Shown one piece after another: positions 21,413-30,910 of a DNA stretch of 35,706 nucleotides. The stretch covers positions 1-35,706 of the forward strand of contig NYZG01000302.1 in the NCBI GenBank assembly GCA_002687025.1, written 5' to 3'. A model generated the notes under the pieces. The model did no database searches. It worked only from the letters and a program-made list of their open reading frames with translations, and had not been told where the DNA came from. Both the position numbers and the translations under genes were made by a program. Position 1 is the stretch's first letter. The number at the start of each line of letters is the position of its first letter. The DNA is from Candidatus Poribacteria bacterium (lineage in GTDB: Bacteria; Poribacteria; WGA-4E; GCA-2687025).

Positions 21413-21442
21413 GCCATTCATCCACACCGGCCGGGGGCCGAC

Positions 21443-22105
21443 ATGCCGAAATCCCTGACGTTCCTACATACCGCCGCGCCGCTGGCGCCTTCGTTCGACG
21501 AACTCGCGTCCGAGATCGCGCCTGACGTCCCAGTCCGACACCTCATCGCCGGAGACCTGCTCGACATGGCTCGCGCTGAGGGCCCTGACGCCACCGCCAC
21601 GCGTTCTCAGGTGCGCGACGCCGTCCTACACGCCGTCGCGGCGGGCGCGCGCGTCGTGCTGTGCACCTGCTCGACCATCGGCGACCCGGCGGAGCGCGCG
21701 GCGGCCGACGCGGACGCGGTCGTGATGCGCGTTGACCGGCCCATGGCGGAGCGCGCCGTCGCGGCGGGCTCGCGCATCCTCGTGGTCGCGACTCTTGAGA
21801 GCACGCTCGGCCCAACGACCGATCTCATACGCGACGCCGCCGCGAAGGCGGGCCGCGACGTGACTGTCTCAACGCTGCTCGCCGACGCCGCGTGGGCGAA
21901 GTTCGAGGCCGGCGACGCGGACGGCTACTACGCCGAGATCGCATCTGCCGTGAAGGCCGGAGCGGGCGACGCCGACGCCATAGTGCTCGCGCAGGGGTCC
22001 ATGGCCCCGGCCGCGGACCTATGCGGCGGCGTGACGGCGCCGGTTCTCAGCAGCCCACGCCTGGGTGTCGAGGCCGCCGTGGCGGCGTTCCGCGCGTCCG
22101 GCTAG
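21443..22105 (+). CDS. Asp/Glu/hydantoin racemase-like family protein
   Basis: 'VVLCTCSTIGDPAE', 'SRILVVATLESTLGPTTDLIRDAAAKAG', 'ADAIVLAQGSMAPAADLCGGVTAPVLSSPRLGVEA'. Confidence 0.75.
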   Translation: MPKSLTFLHTAAPLAPSFDELASEIAPDVPVRHLIAGDLLDMARAEGPDATATRSQVRDAVLHAVAAGARVVLCTCSTIGDPAERAAADADAVVMRVDRPMAERAVAAGSRILVVATLESTLGPTTDLIRDAAAKAGRDVTVSTLLADAAWAKFEAGDADGYYAEIASAVKAGAGDADAIVLAQGSMAPAADLCGGVTAPVLSSPRLGVEAAVAAFRASG

Positions 22106-23397
22106 TTCGCTCCGTGTTGACGGAGTAGCTCGACGACCTCTGGGTGTGGCGCCGGACCGAGATCGCGCGTCGCGCCCCAATCGCCAGGTGTGTCCGACTT
22201 GTGGTAGCCGTTCGGGAACCGGTCGATGTAGCCCAACGGCGTCACGTCCCGAAGTTCCTCTCCGACGCGCACGTCTGCGCGCGCGTTCACGTCCGCGCCG
22301 GATTCCATGAGCAGTTTCAGGACGTCCCAGCTCACGTTGCAGTTCGTCGTCACCCCGTGGAATACAGGCGTGTGCGTGTTGAACCCGTCTGGAGCGGGCA
22401 TGGCACGGACGTTGGGGTCGGCGCCGCGCCCCAGCGGGAGCCGCGCCTCCTCGACCCAGCCGTATTCCGCGCAGTGGTGCAGGAGCGTCGTGTTCACCAA
22501 TGGCGCGCCGCCATAGACCGCGCCAAACTCCAGTTCGACATCTCTCCCGCCGCGCAGGTCGAAGGGCGCGTTCACGAGCGACGGGTCCGCCCGAAGCCGC
22601 TCGACCAGACGATCCATCCGCCCCGTCAGCAGGTCGTACAGGGCGCTGTCGTCGTGATCGGCTCCCGCCTCGACGAGGATGCGCGCGACCTGTTGGCGGT
22701 TGGGGTTGAGGCACGGATAGGTGTGGAGGCCGTTGTGCAGGGGCGACCACTTGATGCCCGCGCGCCGACAGTCGGGGTCCGCGCCGTTCTCGATCATCCA
22801 ACGCACCCCCTCGACGTTCAGGTCTTCGGTCAATTGGTAGAGGTGCTCGTGGAGATGGTGGACCTCTACCGCACACCGCTCCAGCAGATGGTCGGCCACG
22901 TCTGTTCTGTCTCTGCGCAGGCAGTGGTAGAACACGCCGGGTATGTCGACCTGGCTCTGGGTGCCGTGGCCCAGCAGGACGTCTACCAGCGGCACTGATC
23001 CGCAGGCCGCCGCGTAGCACAGGAGATCCACGGCGCCGCGCCAATGTAGGAACCCGCGCCAGTGCTCCTTGCGGCGGAGCCAGCCCAGGTCAGCCTGTAC
23101 TATCCGGTCCAAAGCCTCGGGATCGTCGCTCAACACGGCCGCCTCGACGAGGCGCAGGTCAGATCGCGCGTACTCCGTCATCGCGCGCCACGTCCCAAAG
23201 CCGTATTCGAGCGCGAGGACGTGCTGCGCGTCGGCGAGCTGCATCTCGCCCTTGCGGGTGTCGCCGGATCGTGGATGGCGATCCATTCGTGCGAGCGCGT
23301 CGGGGTCGTCCGCGCGGAGCGCCTTTAGCAGCGCCTTCGCTTCCTTCTTCAGGTGTTCGAGGCTGGGATTCGTCGGAAGTTGACGCACGGCAGGCAT
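22102..23397 (-). CDS. Ankyrin-repeat protein
   Basis: Repeats such as 'VNTTLLHHCAEYGWVEEARLPLGRGADPNVRAMP' and 'VSWDVLKLLMESGADVNARADV'; N-terminal 'SLEHLKKEAKALLKALRADDPDA...LADAQHVLALEYGFGTWRAM' module. Confidence 0.88.
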   Translation of the reverse strand: MPAVRQLPTNPSLEHLKKEAKALLKALRADDPDALARMDRHPRSGDTRKGEMQLADAQHVLALEYGFGTWRAMTEYARSDLRLVEAAVLSDDPEALDRIVQADLGWLRRKEHWRGFLHWRGAVDLLCYAAACGSVPLVDVLLGHGTQSQVDIPGVFYHCLRRDRTDVADHLLERCAVEVHHLHEHLYQLTEDLNVEGVRWMIENGADPDCRRAGIKWSPLHNGLHTYPCLNPNRQQVARILVEAGADHDDSALYDLLTGRMDRLVERLRADPSLVNAPFDLRGGRDVELEFGAVYGGAPLVNTTLLHHCAEYGWVEEARLPLGRGADPNVRAMPAPDGFNTHTPVFHGVTTNCNVSWDVLKLLMESGADVNARADVRVGEELRDVTPLGYIDRFPNGYHKSDTPGDWGATRDLGPAPHPEVVELLRQHGAN

Positions 23398-23675
23398 AGT
23401 CAACCCTCTCTCATCGTCGCGCCCGTTGTCCGCATAGCCGGGCAGACAGAAGGTTGCGTCGTACCGCGGCCGGGTGAAGGTGGGCTAGGCCCTTTACGCG
23501 GACCGACGGCTCCCTTTCGAGCTCCAACCCTCTATCGGCCGTGGAGCGGACGATGTCAACCATGTCGTACACCATGCCATCCCCGGTGCATCCCCAGCGT
23601 GGGGACTGTGGGAGCGGCCGCCATGCGGCTCACCAGCTACCCGCCACCATGTGATGCGCACAGAGGAGACTTGAC

Positions 23676-24173
23676 GTGACCGCGACCGCAGACGCCGGCC
23701 CGGGCCCAACCGACGCCCGAGGAGAGATACGCCCCTTCGATCCGGCGGACGAGACCGCGACGGCCGAAGTCTGGCATCGATCCGGCCGCGCCGCGTACCC
23801 CTACCTTCCGACCTGGCAGGCCTTCCCCCTCGACGACGCGCGAGACGTCTTCCGCGACGTCATCATGCAGGAGTGCCGACTGTGGGTAGGGACACGCGAT
23901 GGCGAGATCGTCGCATTCTTGGGCATGGAGGGGTCTTACCTCGACCGCCTGTACGTCGATCCGGCCGAATGGCGACGCGGGTGGGGCGGCCGCTTCGTCG
24001 TTCTGGCGAAGGACGTCAGCCCGGACGGGATCGAGCTATACACGCACCAGGAGAACTACGCGGCGCGCGCGCTGTACGAGCGGCACGGCTTTATCGCCGT
24101 TGAGTTCGGGATCAGCCCGCCGCCTGAGTCGGCGCCCGACGTGAAGTACCGATGGAGACCACGGCCGTCCTGA
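23676..24173 (+). CDS. GNAT-family N-acetyltransferase
   Basis: 'GEIVAFLGMEGSYLDRLYVDPAEWRRGWGGRFVVLAK', 'ELYTHQENYAARALYERHGFIAVEF'; GTG start after AGAGGAG. Confidence 0.9.
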   Translation: MTATADAGPGPTDARGEIRPFDPADETATAEVWHRSGRAAYPYLPTWQAFPLDDARDVFRDVIMQECRLWVGTRDGEIVAFLGMEGSYLDRLYVDPAEWRRGWGGRFVVLAKDVSPDGIELYTHQENYAARALYERHGFIAVEFGISPPPESAPDVKYRWRPRPS

Positions 24174-24220
24174 TCGCCAAGTGCGCGCTACCTGCGTGCC
24201 GGGCGGCTCCGCGCGACCCA

Positions 24221-24976
24221 TCAGTTCCGGCCGGCCTTCAGCGCCGCCCACGAGGAAGCGATCTTCCCACGTGGATCGACCGCCTTCAGGCCGAGCACGT
24301 ACTCCACGCCGTTGGCCATCGCGTCGCCGACCGTCTTCGCGTCGATCGCGTCGTTCAGCAGCAGCACGTCATCGACGATGCACGCGGTGTGCCAATTGCC
24401 TTTGTCGGTCGCGATCCACGCGGACTGCGCCCCGCCGCCGAGCGACATGCCCGGCGCTCCCTGCTCGACCTGCAGTTGGCCGTCGACGTAGATGCGCACG
24501 GTCGAACCGTCCAGCACGTTGGCAACGTGGTACCACGTGTTCTCCTCCACCTGGAATCCACTGGCGACGTTCCACGAATTGCTCCACAGATGCAGGATAT
24601 GCCCGTCCGTTTTGTACGGCACGATGCGCTGACTGCCGCCGTCCCAGATGGCGAAGTAGTTCTGCTGACCGGGGACGTCCGTGAACTGGACCCACATCAT
24701 CACCGTCAGCCGGTCCTGGATGGACTCCGCCGGGAGCGGGATTTGCACCGTATCGCCCTTGGCGAACTCGATGGCGCCGCTGAACTCGCCATCCACCCAA
24801 TCGCCACCTTGGAGCTGGCCGATGCGCCCGTTCGCCGATATGTCGGCGACGTCCACGCCATCCCCGTCGTCGAGAGGCCACGCTCCGACCACCAGGCCCG
24901 GGTCGATAGCCGCGCGCGCCGTGCCGCTCAGGCTAGCCACCAGCGCCACACCAAGCGCCCACTTCCAACTTAGCAT
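24221..24976 (-). CDS. Secreted LamG-domain protein
   Basis: Signal peptide 'MLSWKWALGVALVASLSGTARA'; LamG 'GAWPLDDGDGVDVADISANGRIGQLQGGDWVDGEFSGAIEF...TWYHVANVLDGSTVRIYVDGQLQ...IVDDVLLLNDAI'. Confidence 0.9.
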   Translation of the reverse strand: MLSWKWALGVALVASLSGTARAAIDPGLVVGAWPLDDGDGVDVADISANGRIGQLQGGDWVDGEFSGAIEFAKGDTVQIPLPAESIQDRLTVMMWVQFTDVPGQQNYFAIWDGGSQRIVPYKTDGHILHLWSNSWNVASGFQVEENTWYHVANVLDGSTVRIYVDGQLQVEQGAPGMSLGGGAQSAWIATDKGNWHTACIVDDVLLLNDAIDAKTVGDAMANGVEYVLGLKAVDPRGKIASSWAALKAGRN

Positions 24977-25239
24977 CCCGCGTCTCCTCCGTTGACTCTC
25001 GCCCCAGGAACACCCCTTGCCGCCCAAGGCACATGTTGACAGTAGCCGACGCGCGCGCCAATCACACACGCCGGCCTCCAGCCGACGAGCCCGCTGCGCC
25101 CAAGCCGCGGATGACCCCAACGGCCTACCATCGAAACACCTCCCGGCCGACGGCCGCGGCGCGGGTGTGGCCGATGCAACGCGGAGCCCGCGACGGACGT
25201 ATGGCCGGACACGACGTGGCAGAACCCAGAGGAACCCCG

Positions 25240-26805
25240 ATGGACTTCGTATCCGGCCCGCCCGAGGTGACGCTCATCGACGCGACCGACCGGCCGTATG
25301 AGACGGCCGTCGGCGCGGCGCGGACCTGCTACTCCTCGCGCGGCCTGATCCTGCCAGACCAGGTCTCCGGCACGCGGAAGGCACGCGCGTTGCGCGACCG
25401 CATCGCGTCCAGCACCCTCACGGCCGGCCACCTGACCACGCGACAGCATGCGACGTTCATCTTCGGCATCGACAAGGTGTCCCGCGCGGCCGTCTGGTCG
25501 TTCCTGCACAGCCACCCGTTCTACAACTCCGAGCAGGTGAGTCAGCGCTACGTCGAGGTGCAGCCCGGCACGTACGCGGTCCCGAATCTGGAACCCGAGG
25601 CGCTAGACATCTACGAGGCGACGGTGCGCATGCAGACCGAAGCGTACCGACGTCTCATCGAGCTGCTCGAACCGACCATCCGCGACGAGTTCCACACGCT
25701 GTTCCCGGCCCGCGCCAAGCGGCCCGAGCGTTGGGGACGCTACCTCGAACGCAAGGCGTACGAGGTCGCCCGTTACGTCCTGCCCGTCGCGACGTACACC
25801 TATCTCTACCACACGGTCAGCGCGCTCACGCTGATGCGCTACGCGCGTCTTGCGTCGTACTTCGACGCCCCGACGGAGCAGCGCGCGCTCATCGAAGCAA
25901 TGCTCGCGGCCGTTACCGCACAAGACGAACTGTTCACCCGCGAGTTGGACGACCCGATACCCCTGGATCAGACGCCTGAGTACACGTTCCTCGCAGGCGT
26001 GGACCCGCAGACGCGGCAGGCGCGCGCGACGGAATACAGACGCGACTTCGACGCCCGTCTGGACGGCCACACGTCCATCATGATCGGCCACGCGCAGAAC
26101 GCTGAACGCACGCTCGCGGACGCGGTGCGCGGCGTCCTGGGCGCCCCGGAGAGCGCCCTCCCGGACGGCGAGGCGCTCGCGCTGCTCCTGGACCCCTCGC
26201 GCAACGCGTACTACACCGAGACGATGAACGTGCACACGCTCACGAAGATCTCCCGGGCGATGAACCACGTGAACTACACGTTCGCGAAGAAGCTCAGCCA
26301 CACCGCAGACTCGCAGGACCAACGGCATCGGATGGTCCCCGCCTCCCGACCCGTGCTGAGCGCGGTCTACTCCGGGGCTCCCGACACAGTGACGCCCAAG
26401 CTCATCGCCCTGAACGAAGCGGCGCGCGAGGCGTACGACGACGTGAATTCGCTCGCATTCGAGAACATCAACAGACTGCTCGACGCCGGCGTACCGGACG
26501 AATACGCTTTCTACCTCCTGCCCAACGCATATTCGATCCGCATGATCGAGTCCGGCTCGCTGATGGACCTGCACCACAAGTGGCGCACGCGTCTCTGCTA
26601 CACGGCGCAGGAGGAGATATTCCACGCCTCCGTGGACGAGGTGGAGCAGGTGCGCGAGGTCCACCCGACAATCGGCAAGTACCTCCACGCCCCATGCTGG
26701 TTCCGCATGGAAACGCCGCAGACGCCCTATTGTCCCGAAGGCGACCGGTTCTGTGGCGTGCCCGTCTGGAAGCTGCAACCAGACGCCTTCGAGCGTGTCC
26801 TCTAG
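25240..26805 (+). CDS. Double-length FAD-dependent thymidylate synthase (ThyX)-like protein
   Basis: First half 'TTRQHATFIFGIDKVSRAAVWSFLHSHPFYNSEQVSQRYVEV'; second half 'HVNYTFAKKLSHTADSQDQRHRMVPASRPVL' and 'SLMDLHHKWRTRLCYTAQEEI'. Confidence 0.8.
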   Translation: MDFVSGPPEVTLIDATDRPYETAVGAARTCYSSRGLILPDQVSGTRKARALRDRIASSTLTAGHLTTRQHATFIFGIDKVSRAAVWSFLHSHPFYNSEQVSQRYVEVQPGTYAVPNLEPEALDIYEATVRMQTEAYRRLIELLEPTIRDEFHTLFPARAKRPERWGRYLERKAYEVARYVLPVATYTYLYHTVSALTLMRYARLASYFDAPTEQRALIEAMLAAVTAQDELFTRELDDPIPLDQTPEYTFLAGVDPQTRQARATEYRRDFDARLDGHTSIMIGHAQNAERTLADAVRGVLGAPESALPDGEALALLLDPSRNAYYTETMNVHTLTKISRAMNHVNYTFAKKLSHTADSQDQRHRMVPASRPVLSAVYSGAPDTVTPKLIALNEAAREAYDDVNSLAFENINRLLDAGVPDEYAFYLLPNAYSIRMIESGSLMDLHHKWRTRLCYTAQEEIFHASVDEVEQVREVHPTIGKYLHAPCWFRMETPQTPYCPEGDRFCGVPVWKLQPDAFERVL

Positions 26806-26924
26806 CCGCCTCTCTCCCGTCCACGCAGCCGAAGCGCGTCTCCTTGTCGGCGCGTGGGTCGGGTGGTAAGTTTCCCCCGTTCGAGCGCGCTCTTCTCCGC
26901 GAACGGCACACCTCGGGACACGCA

Positions 26925-27521
26925 ATGGAACGCGTGACGGGCATACTCCCCGCCGGCGGCCGCAGCCGCAGGATGGGGGCCGACAAGGCCCTGATCGACC
27001 TGGCCGGCGAGAGCGTCGTCTCGCGTATCCTCCGCCAGCTCCGCGAATGCGCCCACGAAACGTACATCATCGGCGACCGACCCGAACGCTTCACCGACCT
27101 CGGCGCGCCCGTCTTGTCGGACGACATCCCCGGCTTGGGAGTCATCGGCGGCATCGCGACAGGTCTCCGCGCGGCGGAAGAGGGTATCGTAGTGTGTGTC
27201 GCCTGCGACATGCCGTTCGTGAACGCCGAACTCATGCGCCATCTCGTGGGCGCGGTCGGAGCGGCCGATGGCGCGATCATTCGGACGCCGCACGGGTACG
27301 AGCCGCTCTGCGCAGTCTACCGCACTGACATCCTCCCGGCCGTGAAGGCCATGATACGGGAGGGCGACCTGGCCGCGCAGGCAATCGCCCGACGTATGGA
27401 CCTGACGACCGTAGAAGAAGCGGACCTCGCGGCCTCGGGGCTGGACGCCCGACGCCTGTTCAACATGAACACCCCAGACGACCTCGACGAGGCCCGCGAA
27501 CTCGCGCTGATTTTGGGATAG
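26925..27521 (+). CDS. mobA: Molybdenum cofactor guanylyltransferase
   Basis: 'GILPAGGRSRRMGADKALIDLAG', 'VVCVACDMPFVNAELMRHLV', 'YEPLCAVYR', 'FNMNTPDDLDEA'. Confidence 0.9.
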   Translation: MERVTGILPAGGRSRRMGADKALIDLAGESVVSRILRQLRECAHETYIIGDRPERFTDLGAPVLSDDIPGLGVIGGIATGLRAAEEGIVVCVACDMPFVNAELMRHLVGAVGAADGAIIRTPHGYEPLCAVYRTDILPAVKAMIREGDLAAQAIARRMDLTTVEEADLAASGLDARRLFNMNTPDDLDEARELALILG

Positions 27522-27529
27522 GAAACAGT

Positions 27530-28759
27530 ATGGCGGACATGCTCAGCGTCGCGGAGGCGAGCGCTCGGATGCTCGCGACCATCACGACCGCTCGCGCAGA
27601 ACGGGCGCCGGTGCTCGAATGCCTCGGACGCGTCCTCGCCGAGGACGCCGCAGCGACCGAGGACAACCCACCGTTCGACAACTCCGCGATGGACGGTTTC
27701 GCCGTGCGAGCAGCGGACCTCGCCGACGCGAGCGAACAGAACGCCGTCACACTGCCCGTGATTGAGGACATCCCCGCCGGGATCGCCCCGACGCAGGTCG
27801 TGCGCGCGGGCGCCGTCTCCCGCATTATGACCGGCGCCATGCTGCCCGAAGGCGCCGACGCGGTCGTGATGGTCGAGAGCACGCGGCCCGATGGCGACAA
27901 CGTCGCGATTACGGAGGCGCCGCGCCTAAGACAACACATCCGACCCGCGGGCGAGAGCGTTCGCGTGGGCGATGTCGTCCTGCGGGCCGGCACGATGATC
28001 CAACCGGCGGAGATGGCGATGCTGGCGTCCCTCAACATCCCCGAGCCGTCGGTGTACCGGCGTCCACGAGTGGCCGTCATCTCGACCGGCGACGAGCTGA
28101 CGCCGCCCGGCGCCCCGCTAGAGCCGGGCAAGATACGCGACAGCAACCGGTACGGGCTCTACGGCCAGATAATCGAAGCAGGGGCCGAGCCGGTCGACCT
28201 CGGCATAGTCTCCGACGACGCGGCAGACGTTGAGGATCGCCTGCGCCGCGCCGTCGAGGAAGCCGACGCACTGGTCACCAGCGGAGGCGTCAGCGTCGGC
28301 GACTACGACGTCGTTAAGGACGTGCTGCTCAAACTCGGCACGCTCGACTTCTGGCGCGTGGCCATGAAGCCCGGTAAGCCGCAGGCGTTTGGGCAGATCG
28401 AGGGGAGACCCGTCTTCGCCCTCCCCGGCAACCCGGTGTCGTCTATGGTGGTGTTCGAGCTGTTCGCGCGGCCCGCGCTGCTGAAGATGGGCGGCCATGC
28501 GCGAGTGCGCCGACAGATGGTCCGCGCGCTGATGGACGAGGAGATCGCCAACGACGCGCGTGGTCGCGCGAACTACATGCGCGTTACACTGGAGCGGCGA
28601 GATGGCCGACTTCACGCGCGAACCACCGGCACCCAGGGCTCCGGCGTGCTGAGGTCGCTCGTGCTCGCGGACGGGCTGGCGGTCATAGGCGACGACGGCG
28701 TCCCGGTCGGCGGCGAGGTGGACGTAATCCTCACGTCCGCGGCCCCACGATCCTCCTAG
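27530..28759 (+). CDS. moeA: Molybdopterin molybdenumtransferase
   Basis: 'DNPPFDNSAMDGFAVRAADL', 'RIMTGAMLPEGADAVVMVE', 'VAVISTGDELTPPG', 'LVTSGGVSVGDYDVVKDVL', 'PGKPQAFGQIEGRPVFALPGNPVSSMVVFELF'. Confidence 0.95.
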   Translation: MADMLSVAEASARMLATITTARAERAPVLECLGRVLAEDAAATEDNPPFDNSAMDGFAVRAADLADASEQNAVTLPVIEDIPAGIAPTQVVRAGAVSRIMTGAMLPEGADAVVMVESTRPDGDNVAITEAPRLRQHIRPAGESVRVGDVVLRAGTMIQPAEMAMLASLNIPEPSVYRRPRVAVISTGDELTPPGAPLEPGKIRDSNRYGLYGQIIEAGAEPVDLGIVSDDAADVEDRLRRAVEEADALVTSGGVSVGDYDVVKDVLLKLGTLDFWRVAMKPGKPQAFGQIEGRPVFALPGNPVSSMVVFELFARPALLKMGGHARVRRQMVRALMDEEIANDARGRANYMRVTLERRDGRLHARTTGTQGSGVLRSLVLADGLAVIGDDGVPVGGEVDVILTSAAPRSS

Positions 28760-28790
28760 AACGCGGCAGCTCTGGACGAGAGGCACATCG

Positions 28791-29807
28791 ATGGACCGAC
28801 GCACCTTCATACGGGTATCCGCGATCAGCGCCGCGGGTATCTGGCTGCCGGTCAAGGACGGCAAGGCGGCCCCGTCTGAGCAGGCCGCTTCCGCCGAGCC
28901 CCGTGACGACGTAAAGCCGTCATCCTGGCTCACACCGAACGACGAGTTCTACGTCCAGGACATCACGGCGGGCGAGCGGCCCGATGTAGACATCGCCAAG
29001 TGGAAACTCATCGTCAACGGCCTGGTGAAGAGGCCGAAGCTGATAAAGTACGACGACATCCTCGCGGCCCCGTCGGTGACGACGGATCGCGCCCTCGCGT
29101 GTATCGGCGACCCGGTCGGCGGCGAACAGATCGGCAACGCCGTGTGGAAAGGCGTGTGGGTCAGCACGCTGTTGGAGGCGCCACAGGTGCGCGACCAGGC
29201 GACGCGCGTCGTCTTCAAGTCCGCCGACGGCTACCAAACGGGCGTTCCGCTGGACGACGCGCTGCACGAAGACGCCGTCCTCGCCTACGAGATGAATGGC
29301 GAGCCCCTGCCGCCCGCGCACGGCTTCCCGCTGCGATTCCTGAATCCCGGCAAGTACGGGCAGAAGTGCCCTAAGTGGGTCATCAACATGGAACTGGTAG
29401 CCAGGGAGTACCTCGGCTACTGGGAAAGCCGCGGCTGGGACGACACGGCGGCCGTTCGAATGGCAACGCGGATCAACGTCCCAGAGGCCGGGGACGCATT
29501 GCCGTCCGGCACGTACCGTATCAGCGGGTCGGCGTACGATGGCGGCAACCACGGTGGCATCGCGCGCGTCGAGGTTAGCGCCGATGGCGGTGACACATGG
29601 GACGCGGCGAGCATCTGGGCCTCGGGATCCGTCGGTTCGTGGTACCTATGGGAGTATGAGTGGACGGTCCCCGACGGCGAGCGCACGGCGAAGATACTTG
29701 CCCGGTCGATCGGCGCGGACGGCGACGTGCAGACGTCGAAGCCCGAGGACGGCCACCCGCGCGGCGCAAGCGGCTACCACACGCTCGAAGTTGAGATCAG
29801 CGCCTAG
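28791..29807 (+). CDS. TAT-exported sulfite oxidase (SUOX)-family molybdopterin oxidoreductase
   Basis: Twin-arginine start 'MDRRTFIRVSAISAAG'; Mo-ligand region 'ALACIGDPVGGEQIGNAVWKGVWVSTLL'; 'GFPLRFLNPGKYGQKCPKWVINMEL'; C-terminal dimerisation domain 'ISGSAYDGGNHGGIARVEVSADGGDTWDAA'. Confidence 0.9.
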   Translation: MDRRTFIRVSAISAAGIWLPVKDGKAAPSEQAASAEPRDDVKPSSWLTPNDEFYVQDITAGERPDVDIAKWKLIVNGLVKRPKLIKYDDILAAPSVTTDRALACIGDPVGGEQIGNAVWKGVWVSTLLEAPQVRDQATRVVFKSADGYQTGVPLDDALHEDAVLAYEMNGEPLPPAHGFPLRFLNPGKYGQKCPKWVINMELVAREYLGYWESRGWDDTAAVRMATRINVPEAGDALPSGTYRISGSAYDGGNHGGIARVEVSADGGDTWDAASIWASGSVGSWYLWEYEWTVPDGERTAKILARSIGADGDVQTSKPEDGHPRGASGYHTLEVEISA

Positions 29808-29833
29808 AAGCATGACAGCGGAGTGAACGGCCG

Positions 29834-30910
29834 ATGAACGAGACGGTGTACGACATCGCTGTGATTGGGGCCGGCCCGGCGGGCGCGCAGGCGGCGATCT
29901 CCGGCAGCCACCAGATGCGCCACGTGCTGGTCCTGGACGCCGGTCGCATCAGTCGGCGCGAGGGACGCGCGTACTGGTCCAAGACCGTCGAGTTCGAGGA
30001 TGTACCCGTATTCAAGGGCATCACCGGGCCGCAATTCAAGAAGTCGCTGCGCGAGTGGATGGAGGCCCGACCTGTCCAGGACGTGGTGATCGCAGGCGAC
30101 AGCCGGAAGTTCGGCATCGACATCCAGAACGCCGTTCTGCTCAACCTGACACGCGGCGAGGACGATGTCTTCCTGCTCGACACGTCCGTCGACAAGCTCG
30201 GCTCCGACGGCGCCCTCCAGGAGACGGCGACGTTCCTAGCGCGCCGCGTGATCGTCGCCGCCGGCTTCGAAGACAAGTGGCCAAACATCGAGATCGACCA
30301 ATCCGTCGAGCGCATGTTCGACCAGTACCGGGTCGTCTTCCGTTACGCGGGGAATCGCCGAGGATGGCACACATGCATCCGCTGTGACGGTCATCTGCAC
30401 GTCGACGAACGGATGGCGTTTTACGGCGTCGGCGACTACATCTACGAGATGGTGGTCGGCGCGCAGGACTTCACGGACAAGCTCACCATCCTCACCGACG
30501 GACGTCCGCACGGGATGTCCGAGAAGGTCTACGCCCAGGCGCAGGCGCAGGGCGTCGAGATCGACGAGCGCAAGATCGCGCGGCACATCGGCGAGAAGAC
30601 CGACCTCCTCGGCTTCGAGATGGAGGACGGCTCCGAGGTGTTCTTCCACGGATGCTTCGTCGACGAAGGGCTCGAACCGAACACGCGCTTCCTCACCGGG
30701 TGGGACACCAGGACCGACGGGGATGGCCTCCTGGCCGTCGATGAGGACGGTCAGGTTCTGGACTCGGCCGGCGAAGCAGTGCCCGGGCTTTACGCCGCGG
30801 GTGACATCGTCGCGGGCGAACGCAAGCTCATCGCAGCGGCCCTCGCGATGGGACAGAACGCCGGTCTCAGCGCCTCCGACTCGCTTCGGGCCTGGAGCTT
30901 CCCACGGTGA
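29834..30910 (+). CDS. Thioredoxin reductase-like FAD flavoprotein
   Basis: 'YDIAVIGAGPAGAQAAISGSHQ', 'CIRCDGHLHVDERMAFYGVGDYIYEMV', 'GLYAAGDIVAGERKLIAAALAMGQNAGLSA'. Confidence 0.85.
   Translation: MNETVYDIAVIGAGPAGAQAAISGSHQMRHVLVLDAGRISRREGRAYWSKTVEFEDVPVFKGITGPQFKKSLREWMEARPVQDVVIAGDSRKFGIDIQNAVLLNLTRGEDDVFLLDTSVDKLGSDGALQETATFLARRVIVAAGFEDKWPNIEIDQSVERMFDQYRVVFRYAGNRRGWHTCIRCDGHLHVDERMAFYGVGDYIYEMVVGAQDFTDKLTILTDGRPHGMSEKVYAQAQAQGVEIDERKIARHIGEKTDLLGFEMEDGSEVFFHGCFVDEGLEPNTRFLTGWDTRTDGDGLLAVDEDGQVLDSAGEAVPGLYAAGDIVAGERKLIAAALAMGQNAGLSASDSLRAWSFPR

Noticed and set aside
23404-23675. Possible riboswitch in the ~270-bp gap before the GNAT gene (e.g. TCCCCA-gcg-TGGGGA hairpin)
   Set aside because: Only a short stem; no known riboswitch core recognised and the downstream gene gives no ligand hint.
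25603-26925. 440-aa minus-strand ORF opposite the ThyX-like gene
   Set aside because: Mirror ORF; no domain motifs.
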